Positions 45,855 to 56,190 of a stretch of DNA of 64,000 nucleotides are shown piece by piece. The first letter of the stretch is position 1. Each line of letters begins with the position of its first letter. The translations under genes and the position numbers were made by a program. The notes under the pieces are model-generated. The model searched no databases. It saw only the letters and a list, made by a program, of their open reading frames with translations, and was not told the DNA's origin. The DNA is from Alteromonas abrolhosensis (lineage in GTDB: Bacteria; Pseudomonadota; Gammaproteobacteria; Enterobacterales; Alteromonadaceae). The stretch covers positions 1-64,000 of the forward strand of contig NZ_MEJH01000005.1 of the NCBI RefSeq assembly GCF_001953635.1. The letters run 5' to 3'.

Positions 45855-45886
45855 AAAAAAGCTGCCTCAATGTAGGCAGCTTTTTT
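45855..45886 (+). terminator. Terminator of the receiver-TPR gene (bidirectional shape)
   Basis: AAAAAAGCTGCCT and AGGCAGCTTTTTT around a six-base loop. Confidence 0.88.
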
Positions 45887-45893
45887 ATTGGGT

Positions 45894-45918
45894 AAAGCAC
45901 ACAGCGAGCGTGTGCTTT
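45894..45918 (-). terminator. Hairpin downstream of exeM
   Basis: AAAGCACAC and GTGTGCTTT around a seven-base loop, 12 bases past the exeM stop. The neighbouring hairpin at 45855-45886 supplies the T-run on this strand. Confidence 0.6.
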
Positions 45919-45930
45919 ATCTATTACTTC

Positions 45931-48510
45931 TTACTTTTTAGCAGTAGCAGAACGACGACGAAAGCCAATCGCTGCAGCTAGCAGGGCAAGAATTCCTCCC
46001 ATTGCGCCGCCAGAGCTATCGTTACTTTCTTCTTCTTCAACTACATCCGCTTGTAAATCGAAAGTCGCGATGAACGGGTCATGATCTGAGCTTCTGAATG
46101 GACCAACGTCAGTGAACGCGTAGCCGTCTTCATCCGGGTAGTAACGAAGTGCTTGATCGTACTGTAACTGATAAGCTTCAACCGAGTTGATATTCCAGTG
46201 CGCGCCATCAATAGCGTCTGCAAGCATGGCTTCACTCGCTAGAACGTGATCTAAACTACCCACTTGTTCAGTACCGTAGAACCAATATGAGAAACCCTCT
46301 GCGTCGAACTCTTCAGCCAAGTTGTGATAACCAAATCCAGCTTCAACTTCAACTGATTCACCTTCGTCCATACCAGTATTAACTGCTGTAGTGATGGTGT
46401 ATCCGCGAGTTTCAGGTGTGTAATCAGTCAGAACAGCTACTGGATCTTCAGCGCTATATGCGTTTAAGTCACCTAGGATAACCTTACGCTCTGGCAGACT
46501 TTCATCACTTAGCGCATTGCCTAGTGTGATAGCTGCTGATACACGAAGAGCGTTACAGCTGCCTTGAATAGTAGTGATTTCAGACGGTGCTTCTGCCACG
46601 TCTTCAGCACACTGTGAACCCTTAGATTTAAAGTGATTCACAGCAACTAGGAACGATTTGCTGCTTTCTGCATGTACAAAAGATTGAAGAAGGCTTGGGC
46701 GCATACGTGCCAGGCTATCTTCATCAATTTGCTGCTCTGGCATAGCCACAACCATCGCGTCACCTTCTGGCGTTACTACAGAAGCTTTATACAGCAAGCC
46801 TACAGTAATAGCATCAGTACCAATTGCACTGCCATCACTGGTAGCGATAAATGAATATTGTTCAGTTTCACCGAGTTCAGCATTGATAGCATCAACAAGA
46901 GATTGGATGGCGCTATCTTCACCGAAACCGTCGTTTTCAATTTCCATTAAGCCAACAACGTCAGCGTTTAGGTTAACGATTGCTTCAACAATACGACCTT
47001 GTTGTAATTCAAACGCCACTTCGTCGTTTGCACCACGGTTTTGGTCATAATCAAACGTTACGTCGCCGTTTTCGTCTACTTCGCCATTAAAGTAGTTAAG
47101 TACGTTAAACGTGGCAATTGATAGGTTGCCTTCTGTAACCACTGGGTTCGCTTCGCGAGAAGAAGTTACTTCGATAACGTCGCTTGGATTAATTCTGTAT
47201 GTGCCGAAGCTGTAGTTTAGCGGGCCAGATGCAGTAACTGTATCACCAATACGAATAGCGTTAGCGTAGCTGAAAGTAGGGAAGTAATTAAGTGCATCAG
47301 GGTACTGCGAGCTGCTGTTATCTTCGATGGTAAGAAGGCTAGTTTCGCTCGCTTCTTCAGCCGCCGCATATGCTTCCGATAGAGGAGCCGCTACGTCGCT
47401 TGGCTGGCGCTTAATTGTGTCACTAACAACAATTTCGCCGTAACGCCACAAGTTGTTTGTGCTAGTTACCGTTGCGTCACTAACGCTAACTACCATACCT
47501 TCAACCGTTTCAAGGTCAACCTCGTAAGGCATAGATAGTTCTACTGCTGCAACTGCATCTACAGTTCCACAATCAAGAGCAGTTACGTCGCTATCCATGG
47601 CAAGCGTTGTCATGCCGTAGTTTTCTTCTACTTCACCATAAAGGCGAACTACGTTGCCTGTTTCAACATCAACAGTACCTTCTACAAATAGGCCTTCAGA
47701 CGTTGCGTCGTCAGCGTCGTAATCAGAAGCTTCTTCCTGTACAAAGAAACCGCCAGCACGTGTGCCAGTTACAATAGCTTCAATAATAACGCTGTTGCCA
47801 ACTTCAGCAGAGCTGCTTTCACTGCCTTGAATAGCACTGATAAGAGTAGCTTCGGCGCCACATACACCTAACTCAACAGCAGGTTCCTCTGGAACTTCTA
47901 CAACATCGCCGCCGCCTTCAGTAGTAAAGGTACCTGCTGGAAAAGGTGTTGCAGCATCTGCATTGGTAGTTGAACCGTCTAGCGCGTCAACACCGCTGTA
48001 AGTCCAGTTAGATGCTTCAAAACTTCCGCCATTAGCGCTTTGACCTGACGTGCGATACGCCCAACCGTCTAAATACTCCCAAGGGGTGCCATTTCCGTCA
48101 GTATTGATATCACCGAAGGTATCGATAACGCTGCCATCTTTGAAAAGCTCGATAGCATCATCACCGTTAATTCCCATTGATGAAGTGTCATAGTCTGGCG
48201 CTGAACCGAAAAATGCGGTGAAACCGTCAATTTCAGATGCTACATAAATATAGCTTCCTGCACTTGCTGACGTGCCAGCCGGGAAAGTAAATTCTTCGCC
48301 GTCAGTACCACCACCATTGTTGGCAGTACCAATGCCATAAGCTGATAAATCTGCGATGTCATTGACTACGAAAAGTTCGACTGCTTTTGGAACACCACCG
48401 CTTAACGGTCCATCGATAACACCACTAATGACCAAATCGTTAGCTTGGATGGCGGTTGAAGAAAGTGCAGAAATGATTCCTGCAGATAGTAAAGTTAATG
48501 ATGTTTTCAC
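45931..48510 (-). CDS. exeM: ExeM/NucH-family extracellular endonuclease with GlyGly-CTERM tail
   Basis: This 859-residue secreted nuclease has a signal peptide (cleavage after IQA), a lamin-tail-like domain (about 25-165), an OB-fold-like region (about 215-440), and an endonuclease/exonuclease/phosphatase domain (about 465-825) with NVLNYF, LMEIENDG, NHFKSKG, LGDLNAY and SDHDPFIATF. The tail SSGGAMGGILALLAAAIGF followed by RRR is a GlyGly-CTERM signal, usually processed by rhombosortase. It degrades extracellular DNA, as for ExeM of Shewanella. The start is GTG at 48510 with AAAGGG eight bases upstream; an overlapping two-codon frame ATG-ACG-TGA lies in between. Confidence 0.92.
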   Translation of the reverse strand: MKTSLTLLSAGIISALSSTAIQANDLVISGVIDGPLSGGVPKAVELFVVNDIADLSAYGIGTANNGGGTDGEEFTFPAGTSASAGSYIYVASEIDGFTAFFGSAPDYDTSSMGINGDDAIELFKDGSVIDTFGDINTDGNGTPWEYLDGWAYRTSGQSANGGSFEASNWTYSGVDALDGSTTNADAATPFPAGTFTTEGGGDVVEVPEEPAVELGVCGAEATLISAIQGSESSSAEVGNSVIIEAIVTGTRAGGFFVQEEASDYDADDATSEGLFVEGTVDVETGNVVRLYGEVEENYGMTTLAMDSDVTALDCGTVDAVAAVELSMPYEVDLETVEGMVVSVSDATVTSTNNLWRYGEIVVSDTIKRQPSDVAAPLSEAYAAAEEASETSLLTIEDNSSSQYPDALNYFPTFSYANAIRIGDTVTASGPLNYSFGTYRINPSDVIEVTSSREANPVVTEGNLSIATFNVLNYFNGEVDENGDVTFDYDQNRGANDEVAFELQQGRIVEAIVNLNADVVGLMEIENDGFGEDSAIQSLVDAINAELGETEQYSFIATSDGSAIGTDAITVGLLYKASVVTPEGDAMVVAMPEQQIDEDSLARMRPSLLQSFVHAESSKSFLVAVNHFKSKGSQCAEDVAEAPSEITTIQGSCNALRVSAAITLGNALSDESLPERKVILGDLNAYSAEDPVAVLTDYTPETRGYTITTAVNTGMDEGESVEVEAGFGYHNLAEEFDAEGFSYWFYGTEQVGSLDHVLASEAMLADAIDGAHWNINSVEAYQLQYDQALRYYPDEDGYAFTDVGPFRSSDHDPFIATFDLQADVVEEEESNDSSGGAMGGILALLAAAIGFRRRSATAKK

Positions 48511-49321
48511 GTCATTTTCCCTTTGTAGTTTTCATTATTCTTTAATTCACATACTGCTTATCTATGCCATTGCTGGAGTAGAAAAAACAGGTTTACACGT
48601 GAGGCGCAATTTTCTTATTGCTTGTTCTACACTAAGGGGATTTGGGATGGATAGGAATGACTTAACCTTATTCAAGCTGTTTTTTAAATTCTGCATTTAA
48701 AACAATGGCTTACTGTCTATAGATAAATTTACTTATAGCTTTAACTCTTAACCATGCAACCAGAAAGGCGTTAAGTAACGCTATTGACGGAAAGCTTGAG
48801 ACCGTATGAAAAGATAAAATCGTATTAAAGGTATTCCTTTTCTTGCAAACAACCTGCAAAAAGTAAGTAATCATCAACTGCTTGTTCTGTATAAATATTT
48901 GCTATTTTTACGAGCAGGCTTTTGACTTGCCAAAGTGCGAGATGGCGCGTGAGCATCGATTACGCTCGTGACCATCAATTACCATAATCTCGTCTGATAC
49001 ACGCTGTAGCCGGGAGTACGTCATATTTTTCCCATTCCGCAAGGTGTTGACCGGGAAACCGTATTAAATTGCACAGCAATCATTCTATTTTGACTCAATT
49101 TTCATCGTTCAATTCAATAACCTGATTAAGCGATTCATTTTTACCAATTAGTTTTTTGTGATTGTGCGCGCTATTCTTATCACCAGTTTCGAGAGACATG
49201 ATTTCGCGTTAAGTGAATATCTTCACAAAACTGCAAAACCATGTCGACACAATAAACGTAAAGTTTGTATCCGTACGCACTATGTGTGCGGAAATAATTT
49301 AAACCAAATGGAGAATTAAAC
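48511..49321. other. Long divergent intergenic region, exeM and ahpC
   Basis: These 811 bases separate two outward-facing genes, so both promoters should lie here. I see a pair of similar 13-mers, GAGCATCGATTAC (48951-48963) and GACCATCAATTAC (48970-48982), spaced 19 bases, and a hairpin near the ahpC ribosome binding site. ahpC is usually OxyR-controlled, but I could not identify a clear OxyR site. A 17-codon frame near 48649 is too weak to call. Confidence 0.4.
49276..49290 (+). promoter_or_regulatory. Hairpin in the ahpC leader
   Basis: CGCAC-TATGT-GTGCG, about 30 bases before the ahpC start codon and ahead of its GGAGA. It may stabilise the mRNA. Confidence 0.35.
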
Positions 49322-49885
49322 ATGGCATTGATTAATACTGCTATCAAACCTTTTAAAGCAACTGCATTTAAAGACGGTGAATTTATTGACGTAAGCAGTG
49401 AAGACATCAAAGGTAAATGGGCAGTTTTCGTATTTTACCCAGCAGACTTCACTTTTGTATGTCCTACTGAGCTTGGCGATATCGCTGATAAGTACGAAGA
49501 ACTTCAGTCACGTGGCGTAGAAGTATTCTCAGTATCTACTGACACACACTTCACTCACAAAGCATGGCACGATTCTTCAGACACGATCAATAAAATCAAG
49601 TTTGCAATGATTGGCGACCCAACTGGTGAGATTACACGCAACTTCGATTGCATGCGTGAAACAATGGGCCTAGCTGACCGTGCAACTTTCGTTGTTGACC
49701 CAGAAGGTATCATCCAAGCGATGGAAATCACTTCTGAAGGTATCGGCCGTGACGCAGACGACCTAGTACGTAAAGTTAAAGCTGCACAGTATGTAGCAAG
49801 TCACCCAGGTGAAGTTTGCCCAGCTAAATGGAAAGAAGGCGAAGCAACACTTGCTCCTTCTCTTGACCTAGTAGGCAAAATCTAA
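49322..49885 (+). CDS. ahpC: Alkyl hydroperoxide reductase peroxiredoxin subunit AhpC
   Basis: This 187-residue typical two-cysteine peroxiredoxin has peroxidatic Cys47 in [12 protein letters not shown] and resolving Cys166 in [11 protein letters not shown], with the usual [15 protein letters not shown] end. It reduces hydrogen peroxide and organic peroxides and is recycled by AhpF, encoded 180 bases downstream. ATG 49322 follows TGGAGA with eight bases between. Codon use looks like that of a highly expressed gene. Confidence 0.97.
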   Translation: MALINTAIKPFKATAFKDGEFIDVSSEDIKGKWAVFVFYPADFTFVCPTELGDIADKYEELQSRGVEVFSVSTDTHFTHKAWHDSSDTINKIKFAMIGDPTGEITRNFDCMRETMGLADRATFVVDPEGIIQAMEITSEGIGRDADDLVRKVKAAQYVASHPGEVCPAKWKEGEATLAPSLDLVGKI

Positions 49886-50065
49886 GCATCACGCTTAGCA
49901 CTTAGTACTGGAAGTAAAGCGCTATAAGCACTGAACAGTATTAAGCATTATATTGGTAGGGAGTGGGTCTCCACTCCCTGACGTTAACTTCCTATTTCCG
50001 CTTATGTTGTTGACCTTTTCAAAGGTTGGCGGGGATCGGCGTGTCGAAAATAAGGCAGAATAACC

Positions 50066-51655
50066 GTGTTAACTAAAGAAATTTTACAAGCATTGAAATC
50101 ATATGCTGAATCAATGCAGAAAAACGTAACCTTTGTCGTACAGACCGGTGAACATAGCAAGCGTGAAGAGCTTGTGAAGTTTCTGTCCGACATTGCTTCA
50201 GTAAGCGACAAATTAAATGTAGAAGAGCGTGATACTAATGGTGAATTGCGCAGCGCAATCAGCTTTTTATTAGAAGCTGACGGTGAAGATACGGGAATTC
50301 GTTTTTCTGGTATCCCTGGCGGCCATGAGTTCAACTCTCTTGTACTAGCCATGCTGCATGCAGCAGGTACTGAACTTAAGCTAGATGATAGCGTTAAGTC
50401 GATGGTGAAAGCAGTAAATGAACCTCTTAACTTTGAAGTCTTCATTAGCTTGAGCTGTCACAACTGCCCAGAAGTCGTACAGGCACTTAATCAATTTGCT
50501 TTGATTAACCCTAATATCAAGACCGAAATGATCGACGGTGGGCTATATCAAAACCTAATTCAAGAGCGCGACATTCAAGGTGTGCCTAGCGTATACCTGA
50601 ATGGCGAGCTGTTCGCGAACGGTAAAGTTGATGCTTCTGTGCTTATCAACAAATTAATCGAACGCGACCCTAGCCTCAAAGAAGCGAATAAAGGCGATGC
50701 ACTACCGCTTCAAGACGTAACTGTTATCGGTGGTGGTCCAGCAGGTGTAGCTTCGGCGATTTACAGTGCGCGTAAGGGGCTTAAAGTAGCGATTGTTGCT
50801 GAAACCTTTGGCGGTCAAGTTAAGGATACCATGGGTATCGAGAACCTTATCTCTGTACCTAAAACAACCGGTCCTGAGTTGGTAGGCAACTTGATGGAAC
50901 ATGTGCGCGATTACGAAATTACGCTTAAAGAGCACGTACGTGTTGAAAGCATTGAGAAAGGTAACATCAAAACAATTACGCTTTCTTCTGGCGAGCAAAT
51001 TCGCACTCGCACGGTTATCGTAGCAACAGGTGCACGTTGGAGAGAGCTTGGTGTACCGGGCGAAAAAGAAAACATCGGTAATGGTGTGGCGTATTGCCCA
51101 CACTGTGACGGACCTTTCTTCAAAGGTAAAGACGTAGCGGTAATTGGCGGTGGCAACTCAGGTATTGAAGCGGCACTTGACCTTGCAGGCATCGTAAAAT
51201 CGGTGACGGTATTTGAATTTATGCCAGAACTTAAGGCTGATAAGGTTCTTATCGACCAAGCTGTTAAACGGGATAATATTACCATTATCAAAAATGCCGC
51301 GACGCGCCAAATTACGGCAGAAAATGGCAAAGTGAACGCTATTGAATACCAAGACCGTTCAACCAATGAAGTACACACTCGTGAACTTGCAGGTGTATTT
51401 GTTCAAATTGGACTAGTACCTAACAGTCAGTTTATGAAGGGCACGGTAGACATGACGCAGTATGGCGAAATTATCGTGGATACTAAGTGTCATACATCTG
51501 AGCCGGGTATATTTGCAGCGGGTGACGTAACAACAGTACCATATAAGCAAATTGTTATTTCAATGGGTGAGGGCGCAAAAGCATCGCTTGCTGCATTTGA
51601 ATATTTATTAAGTCACGAAGTAGTTGAATCAGACGAAGAAAGTGAAGCAGCTTAA
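50066..51655 (+). CDS. ahpF: Alkyl hydroperoxide reductase flavoprotein subunit AhpF
   Basis: This 529-residue NADH-dependent disulfide reductase has an N-terminal double thioredoxin-like domain with Cys131/Cys134 (SCHNCPE), FAD motif [12 protein letters not shown] (220-231), the second redox pair Cys344/Cys347 ([10 protein letters not shown]) and the NAD motif [17 protein letters not shown]. It transfers electrons from NADH to AhpC. The start codon appears to be GTG at 50066. It forms a peroxide-defence pair with ahpC and ends in a strong terminator. Confidence 0.96.
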   Translation: MLTKEILQALKSYAESMQKNVTFVVQTGEHSKREELVKFLSDIASVSDKLNVEERDTNGELRSAISFLLEADGEDTGIRFSGIPGGHEFNSLVLAMLHAAGTELKLDDSVKSMVKAVNEPLNFEVFISLSCHNCPEVVQALNQFALINPNIKTEMIDGGLYQNLIQERDIQGVPSVYLNGELFANGKVDASVLINKLIERDPSLKEANKGDALPLQDVTVIGGGPAGVASAIYSARKGLKVAIVAETFGGQVKDTMGIENLISVPKTTGPELVGNLMEHVRDYEITLKEHVRVESIEKGNIKTITLSSGEQIRTRTVIVATGARWRELGVPGEKENIGNGVAYCPHCDGPFFKGKDVAVIGGGNSGIEAALDLAGIVKSVTVFEFMPELKADKVLIDQAVKRDNITIIKNAATRQITAENGKVNAIEYQDRSTNEVHTRELAGVFVQIGLVPNSQFMKGTVDMTQYGEIIVDTKCHTSEPGIFAAGDVTTVPYKQIVISMGEGAKASLAAFEYLLSHEVVESDEESEAA

Positions 51656-51684
51656 TATATAGCTTGCCTATATTGGTAAGAGTA

Positions 51685-51717
51685 AAGCCGGACTAACTAT
51701 GTTAGTTCGGCTTTTTT
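51685..51717 (+). terminator. Terminator of ahpF
   Basis: AAGCCG-GACTAAC and GTTAGTT-CGGCTT around a three-base loop, followed by T. Confidence 0.88.
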
Positions 51718-51814
51718 GTTGCCCTAAACAAAAGTGCTAGGGAGCCCTTCGTACTTTTAATTAAGTCTTAAGAACTGCGATGTGTTGTCTACGCTTTTTA
51801 ATTATGCAAATGTT

Positions 51815-51833
51815 AATGATACTGGTTATCATT
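51815..51833. promoter_or_regulatory. Fur box upstream of the siderophore receptor
   Basis: AATGATACTGGTTATCATT is a near-perfect 19-base palindrome close to the Fur consensus GATAATGATAATCATTATC. It lies 108 bases before the receptor ATG, so iron repression of the receptor and the two genes after it is expected. Confidence 0.75.
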
Positions 51834-51941
51834 AATGTAAAAGTTTGCTAAATTAGACAAAAGCATAATGCGGCTCATTGATCACTTCTTTTCAGCGATA
51901 GGCGATTAGTGAGCTCAAATAACTAACAGACAACACTCAAC

Positions 51942-54104
51942 ATGAATAAAAAATTACTAAGTTTGGCGGTAACGGCTATATTAATGTCGCACGCACAGGC
52001 CCAGGAAGATGAAAGTGGCAATGGCATAGCTATAGAGCATCCAGCGGCAGCAACGGAAAAAGCAGAAAAGAATGCCGTTGAAAAGATTGAAGTAGTGGGC
52101 ATGCGCTCTCCGTTTGGCGCAACAAAAACAAATACACCGATTGTTGAGCTAGCCCGTACAATTTCCATTGAAACCGCATTAGATTTAAAACAAAAGGGTG
52201 TATTAAACCTTTCTCAGTCCGCCACTTATATGGCGGGTGTGACGGGAGAGTCTTACGGATACGCCACCCGAGTCGATTCAATTTCTTCCAGAGGATTAAG
52301 TATTCCGCGCTATCGCGACTCAATTCAAGAGTTGTTTGGCAGCTATAATTCTACGCGAGCCGAAATCTACACAATGGAACAGGTTGAGCTGCTTAAGGGG
52401 CCAGCCTCCGTACTTTATGGTCAGGGTTCTCCTGGCGGCATAATGAATTATGTGTCCAAAACGCCTACGTTGGGCAAAGGAAGTGAAGTCGTCTTGTTAT
52501 ACGGAAGCTTTGACCGCGCGCAAGTTGGGGTGGATGTAAACGGCAGCCTGTCTGAAGATGATAAGTGGATAGGGCGTTTTGTTGGTATTTATCGCAATGC
52601 TGACTCTCAGGTTGATTACGTTAGCGACGACACCCAAGTATTAATGCCGTCACTGTCCTTTATGCCTTCTGACAATACAACGCTAACACTTATCGGGTTA
52701 TTCCAAGATACTGATAGCGATACAGCTGCGCAATTTATTCCTGTGGAAGGCACATTACTGCCTTTGGCTGACGGCACTTATTTACCCGATCAGGATGTTT
52801 ACGCAGGCGAACCAGGGTTTAATAAATTTGATACTAAGTCGAATCAAGTTACCTTGCTTGGCGAGCACTTGATTAACGATACAACGTCACTTTCATTTAC
52901 TGCCTTATGGAGAGATGGTGAGGCAGACTACCACCAAGCATGGGCTACGTTTACTGGCGGTACGAGATATCTAAATGCTTATGTTGGCGCTCCGGTTGCA
53001 CCTACCGACACATTTGTTCCAAGAACGTTTTATCAGGCAGACAATACCTTCAGCCAAGACGCCTTTGATGTTCGCGTAAACAAGGGCTTTGTAACAGGTT
53101 CTTTCGAACACGAGTTACTTGCGGGTGTCCAATATCAAAATGTAAAAACTGACGCCAACTCTGCATACTACGCAGGTGGCGGGGTATTACAGGGTGACTT
53201 TAGATACATTCTGGACTTGGCAAACCCCGAGTACACCGGCGCACCAGAACAAGCCATTTTCGATGCAATTTATAACGACGCGCCTGAGCAGACGGTTACG
53301 GACACGGGGTTATATCTATCAGACCAAATTTCCTATGAAAACTGGCGGGTAACGCTAGGTCTGCGTCACGACCGCGTTGACAATGATACTGGCGTAACGG
53401 AGCAGGATGACACGCAAACATCTTACTCAGCTGGAATTTTGTACCGCTTTGACAACGGTATTTCCCCCTACCTTAGTTACGCTGAGTCATTTGAGACGGT
53501 AGTGGGATTAGATAACAATAACAACCAGCTTAAGCCAGAAGAAGGCCGTCAATACGAGGCAGGGATTAAGTATGAACTATCGTCAATTCCTGGTTTTATC
53601 ACGCTGGCGTATTACGATATTGAAGTTTCAAATCTTCCTAATCCCAACGGATTACCAGACGAAGCGGCGCAACAGCAAGGCGTAACGACCATAGAAGGGT
53701 TTGAGCTAGAAGGGCGCGTAGACTTTGGCCAAATTACAGCGCAGTTTGCTGCATCGGTCATGGACGCTGAAGATCCTAACGGTTTCTCGTTGTCAGCACA
53801 GCCAGATAGCAATGCATCCCTATGGATAAATTATTCTCCACTCGAGCTTGAAGCGCTGACCGTAGGAGCAGGTATTCGCTACGTAGGAGAGTCGGTTTCT
53901 GAAAACGGGGTTATTAGATACGACACACCTAGCTACACCCTTGGTGACCTGATGGTGTCGTATGAGCTTTCAGATAATTTGGATTTGCAGCTGAATGTAA
54001 GAAATGTGACCGATAAAAAGTATCTCACATCGTGCTTATTCAGAGGTGACTGTTTCCCTGGGGTGCGCAGAACAGTGAACGCGTCGCTAACTTATTCGTT
54101 TTAA
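51942..54104 (+). CDS. TonB-dependent siderophore receptor
   Basis: This 720-residue outer-membrane receptor has a signal peptide (cleavage after AQA before QED), TonB box EKIEVVGMR (about 47-55), a plug (about 65-170) with SISSRGLSIPRYRDSI and MEQVELLKGPASVLYGQGSPGGIMNYVSK, and a barrel ending NASLTYSF. The ELLKGPASVLYGQGSPGG signature is that of the FhuA/FpvA-type ferric-siderophore group. The gene follows a Fur box and precedes a small membrane protein and a PepSY reductase at 9 and 10 bases, so the three form an iron-uptake operon. The particular siderophore is unknown. Confidence 0.93.
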   Translation: MNKKLLSLAVTAILMSHAQAQEDESGNGIAIEHPAAATEKAEKNAVEKIEVVGMRSPFGATKTNTPIVELARTISIETALDLKQKGVLNLSQSATYMAGVTGESYGYATRVDSISSRGLSIPRYRDSIQELFGSYNSTRAEIYTMEQVELLKGPASVLYGQGSPGGIMNYVSKTPTLGKGSEVVLLYGSFDRAQVGVDVNGSLSEDDKWIGRFVGIYRNADSQVDYVSDDTQVLMPSLSFMPSDNTTLTLIGLFQDTDSDTAAQFIPVEGTLLPLADGTYLPDQDVYAGEPGFNKFDTKSNQVTLLGEHLINDTTSLSFTALWRDGEADYHQAWATFTGGTRYLNAYVGAPVAPTDTFVPRTFYQADNTFSQDAFDVRVNKGFVTGSFEHELLAGVQYQNVKTDANSAYYAGGGVLQGDFRYILDLANPEYTGAPEQAIFDAIYNDAPEQTVTDTGLYLSDQISYENWRVTLGLRHDRVDNDTGVTEQDDTQTSYSAGILYRFDNGISPYLSYAESFETVVGLDNNNNQLKPEEGRQYEAGIKYELSSIPGFITLAYYDIEVSNLPNPNGLPDEAAQQQGVTTIEGFELEGRVDFGQITAQFAASVMDAEDPNGFSLSAQPDSNASLWINYSPLELEALTVGAGIRYVGESVSENGVIRYDTPSYTLGDLMVSYELSDNLDLQLNVRNVTDKKYLTSCLFRGDCFPGVRRTVNASLTYSF

Positions 54105-54113
54105 GGATTTATC

Positions 54114-54650
54114 ATGCTTTCAGTTGCAGCGGGTGGTTTAACACTCGCAGCCTTAGGAGTTATTTATAAAAGTTGGCGCGCTCAAGCGTCAACGTATCTT
54201 TATTTAGGTCTTGTCGTATGGCTTATCTCAGCAGTGTGCTGGTCTTATGCACAAGGCTGGGAATTTGGTGTGCTGTATGCGCTGTGTATTCCTTCCATAT
54301 TAGTGTGGCCTTTTATTGCGTTTAACCAAACGCATTTACCTCAGCCAAAAAATGTACCTCAGCCGAGGAGCTTTGACTTCTCGCGACGTACAGTGCTAGG
54401 GAACATCGCAAACTACATCGTGGTGCTGGTTGTTTTATTGGTTGTGAGCGTTTTATTAACGCTAGGAATATGTGCGCTACTCCCATTCTCAATAGCAGGG
54501 AAGTTGGCTACAGGTATCGTGCTGTTGCCAATTTTGTGGGGTCTTATTGTTTATCACTACCTTGCCACCGCCCACAAAATTAAAGTTGCTGTTGCTTACG
54601 CAGTTTTGGCTGCGCTTTGCCTACCAATACTTATTTTCTTTCCCATGTAG
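54114..54650 (+). CDS. Polytopic membrane protein of siderophore operon
   Basis: This 178-residue very hydrophobic protein has about six membrane segments (near 3-18, 26-44, 52-67, 97-122, 126-145, 155-175) and a short polar loop PQPKNVPQPRSFDFSRR. I recognise no catalytic motif. It begins nine bases after the receptor stop and ends ten before the PepSY gene, which ties it to siderophore handling. Such small membrane proteins are often found between receptor and PepSY genes, but their role is not known. Confidence 0.75.
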   Translation: MLSVAAGGLTLAALGVIYKSWRAQASTYLYLGLVVWLISAVCWSYAQGWEFGVLYALCIPSILVWPFIAFNQTHLPQPKNVPQPRSFDFSRRTVLGNIANYIVVLVVLLVVSVLLTLGICALLPFSIAGKLATGIVLLPILWGLIVYHYLATAHKIKVAVAYAVLAALCLPILIFFPM

Positions 54651-54660
54651 GTGAATATCG

Positions 54661-56145
54661 ATGGATAAAATAACAAAACAAAATGCATTAAATGCACATA
54701 CTTGGGTAGGCGTTTTTCTAAGTGTACTTCTCTTTTTGGTGTGCTTATCTGGGACCGTGGCGGTTTTTCACTTAGAGTTTGAAAGGTGGGAGCAGCCGCA
54801 TATTGAAGAAATGAAAAATGTTTCTCCTGACGTTGTTGAAAAGGCAATGGACACCTTTTTAGCTCAGAATACGCAAGAGTCTCACCATCTCTATGTGGTT
54901 TTCCCTACATCAGATATTCCTCGGTTGGTGGTAGAAAACGATCATGCTGCTTACTTTGCCGACAGTGAAGGTAACTTATTAGAGCAAGAAAGCGTGTCTT
55001 TTACCGAAATGCTCGTGAACTTGCACTTGTATCTAAATTTGCCACAAAGTTGGGGAATGATTTTGGTCAGTGCACTGGGCGCTATCATCTGTACCCTTGT
55101 CGTCACTGGAATTATTGCTCACAAACGAATAGTAAAAGATGCTTTTAAACTTCGACGGGGTGGCAACGGTCAGCAAGCACAAATTGATTTGCACAACCGT
55201 TTTGGACTATGGGCTGCGCCTTTTCATTTAGTTATAGGTATAACAGGCGCATATTTTGGTATGGCAGGGATCATTTTGGTGGTTGTTGCCTCACTAAATT
55301 ACGAAGGCGATCGCGACGCGGTTATCCAGAAAATCTTTACGCCAGACCCTGTACTAGCGCCACAGGAAGGTAAACCGGCTATTGGTAGAGCGTTTGCGCA
55401 AATGGAAACGCTAGCGCCAGAAAAGTCGCCCATATTTTTAACAGTACACGAAGTGGGTGAGCCTGAGCAGTTCATCGAAATATATGCCAAGGCACCCAAT
55501 AGAATGATCTACGCAGAAGGCTATCGATTCGATACGGCAGGTAACTTTATCGGTGTGGCCGGCTATGAGTTCGGTGAATGGGGTAAGCAGTTGGTATGGG
55601 CAATGTACCGTTTACACTTTGGTGACTTCGCCGGCCTTACCAGCAAATGGCTGTACTTTGTTCTTGGTGTCATGCTGACCATGCTTTGTGTGTCGGGTAT
55701 AGAGATTTGGCTGTCTAAGAAAGCGCATCCGCCGCTAGCAAGCAGACTTTGGTACAGCACAGTGTGGGGTAGTGTGAGTGCACTCGCATTAACGGCTGTG
55801 GCAGATATGTTTTTTACAGGCTCGCTCATCGCCGTTTTTTGGTGCCTTATGCTATTTAATACCGGCATTACAGTGGGAGTTAAATCACTCACTAAGCCCA
55901 TATGGTTGCTTATATCAGGCATAAGCGTAATGGTGTTACTCATCGCTTACGGGTCTGTGCACCAAAGCGCGACGCTATCGGTTGCGTCACTTCAGCTAAA
56001 TATACCTATGGCTGCGTATGTGGTGTGGAGTGTTTATCGTGCTAATACGCTACTTAAGCGGGCTAAAAATGCAGAAAGTCAGGTTGAAGGCGACGCGAGT
56101 AACAACACGCCTCAATCAGCGCAAGAAAAAAGAGTGAATGCGTAA
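54661..56145 (+). CDS. PepSY-associated membrane protein (putative ferric-siderophore reductase)
   Basis: This 494-residue inner-membrane protein of the PepSY-TM/PiuB type has a first helix after HTWVGV (conserved His), a periplasmic PepSY-like region (about 45-125), a second helix pair, HNRFGLWAAPFHLVIGITGAYFG with two conserved histidines, and further helices at about 330-460. Family members such as FoxB and FiuB-like proteins are thought to reduce or release iron from siderophores using heme-ligating histidines. It is third in the Fur-boxed operon. The C-terminal 30 residues are polar. Confidence 0.88.
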   Translation: MDKITKQNALNAHTWVGVFLSVLLFLVCLSGTVAVFHLEFERWEQPHIEEMKNVSPDVVEKAMDTFLAQNTQESHHLYVVFPTSDIPRLVVENDHAAYFADSEGNLLEQESVSFTEMLVNLHLYLNLPQSWGMILVSALGAIICTLVVTGIIAHKRIVKDAFKLRRGGNGQQAQIDLHNRFGLWAAPFHLVIGITGAYFGMAGIILVVVASLNYEGDRDAVIQKIFTPDPVLAPQEGKPAIGRAFAQMETLAPEKSPIFLTVHEVGEPEQFIEIYAKAPNRMIYAEGYRFDTAGNFIGVAGYEFGEWGKQLVWAMYRLHFGDFAGLTSKWLYFVLGVMLTMLCVSGIEIWLSKKAHPPLASRLWYSTVWGSVSALALTAVADMFFTGSLIAVFWCLMLFNTGITVGVKSLTKPIWLLISGISVMVLLIAYGSVHQSATLSVASLQLNIPMAAYVVWSVYRANTLLKRAKNAESQVEGDASNNTPQSAQEKRVNA

Positions 56146-56153
56146 ATCTTATC

Positions 56154-56190
56154 GTAACTATTAGGGGCTCACAGGTAGCCCCTTAGTTAC
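56154..56190. terminator. Long hairpin between the convergent PepSY and zinc-ribbon genes
   Basis: GTAACTATTAGGGGCT and AGCCCCTTAGTTAC pair around a short loop with a two-base bulge. It overlaps the stop codon of the minus-strand gene and has no T-run, so termination is uncertain. Confidence 0.45.

Noticed and set aside
48356-48700. 114-codon plus-strand frame over the exeM start
   Set aside because: Its first half is antisense to the exeM signal peptide and its second half lies in the promoter region; no ribosome binding site.
48951-48982. Two similar 13-mers as a regulator operator
   Set aside because: 10-11 of 13 matches in AT-rich sequence without symmetry or a known consensus; too weak for a separate claim.
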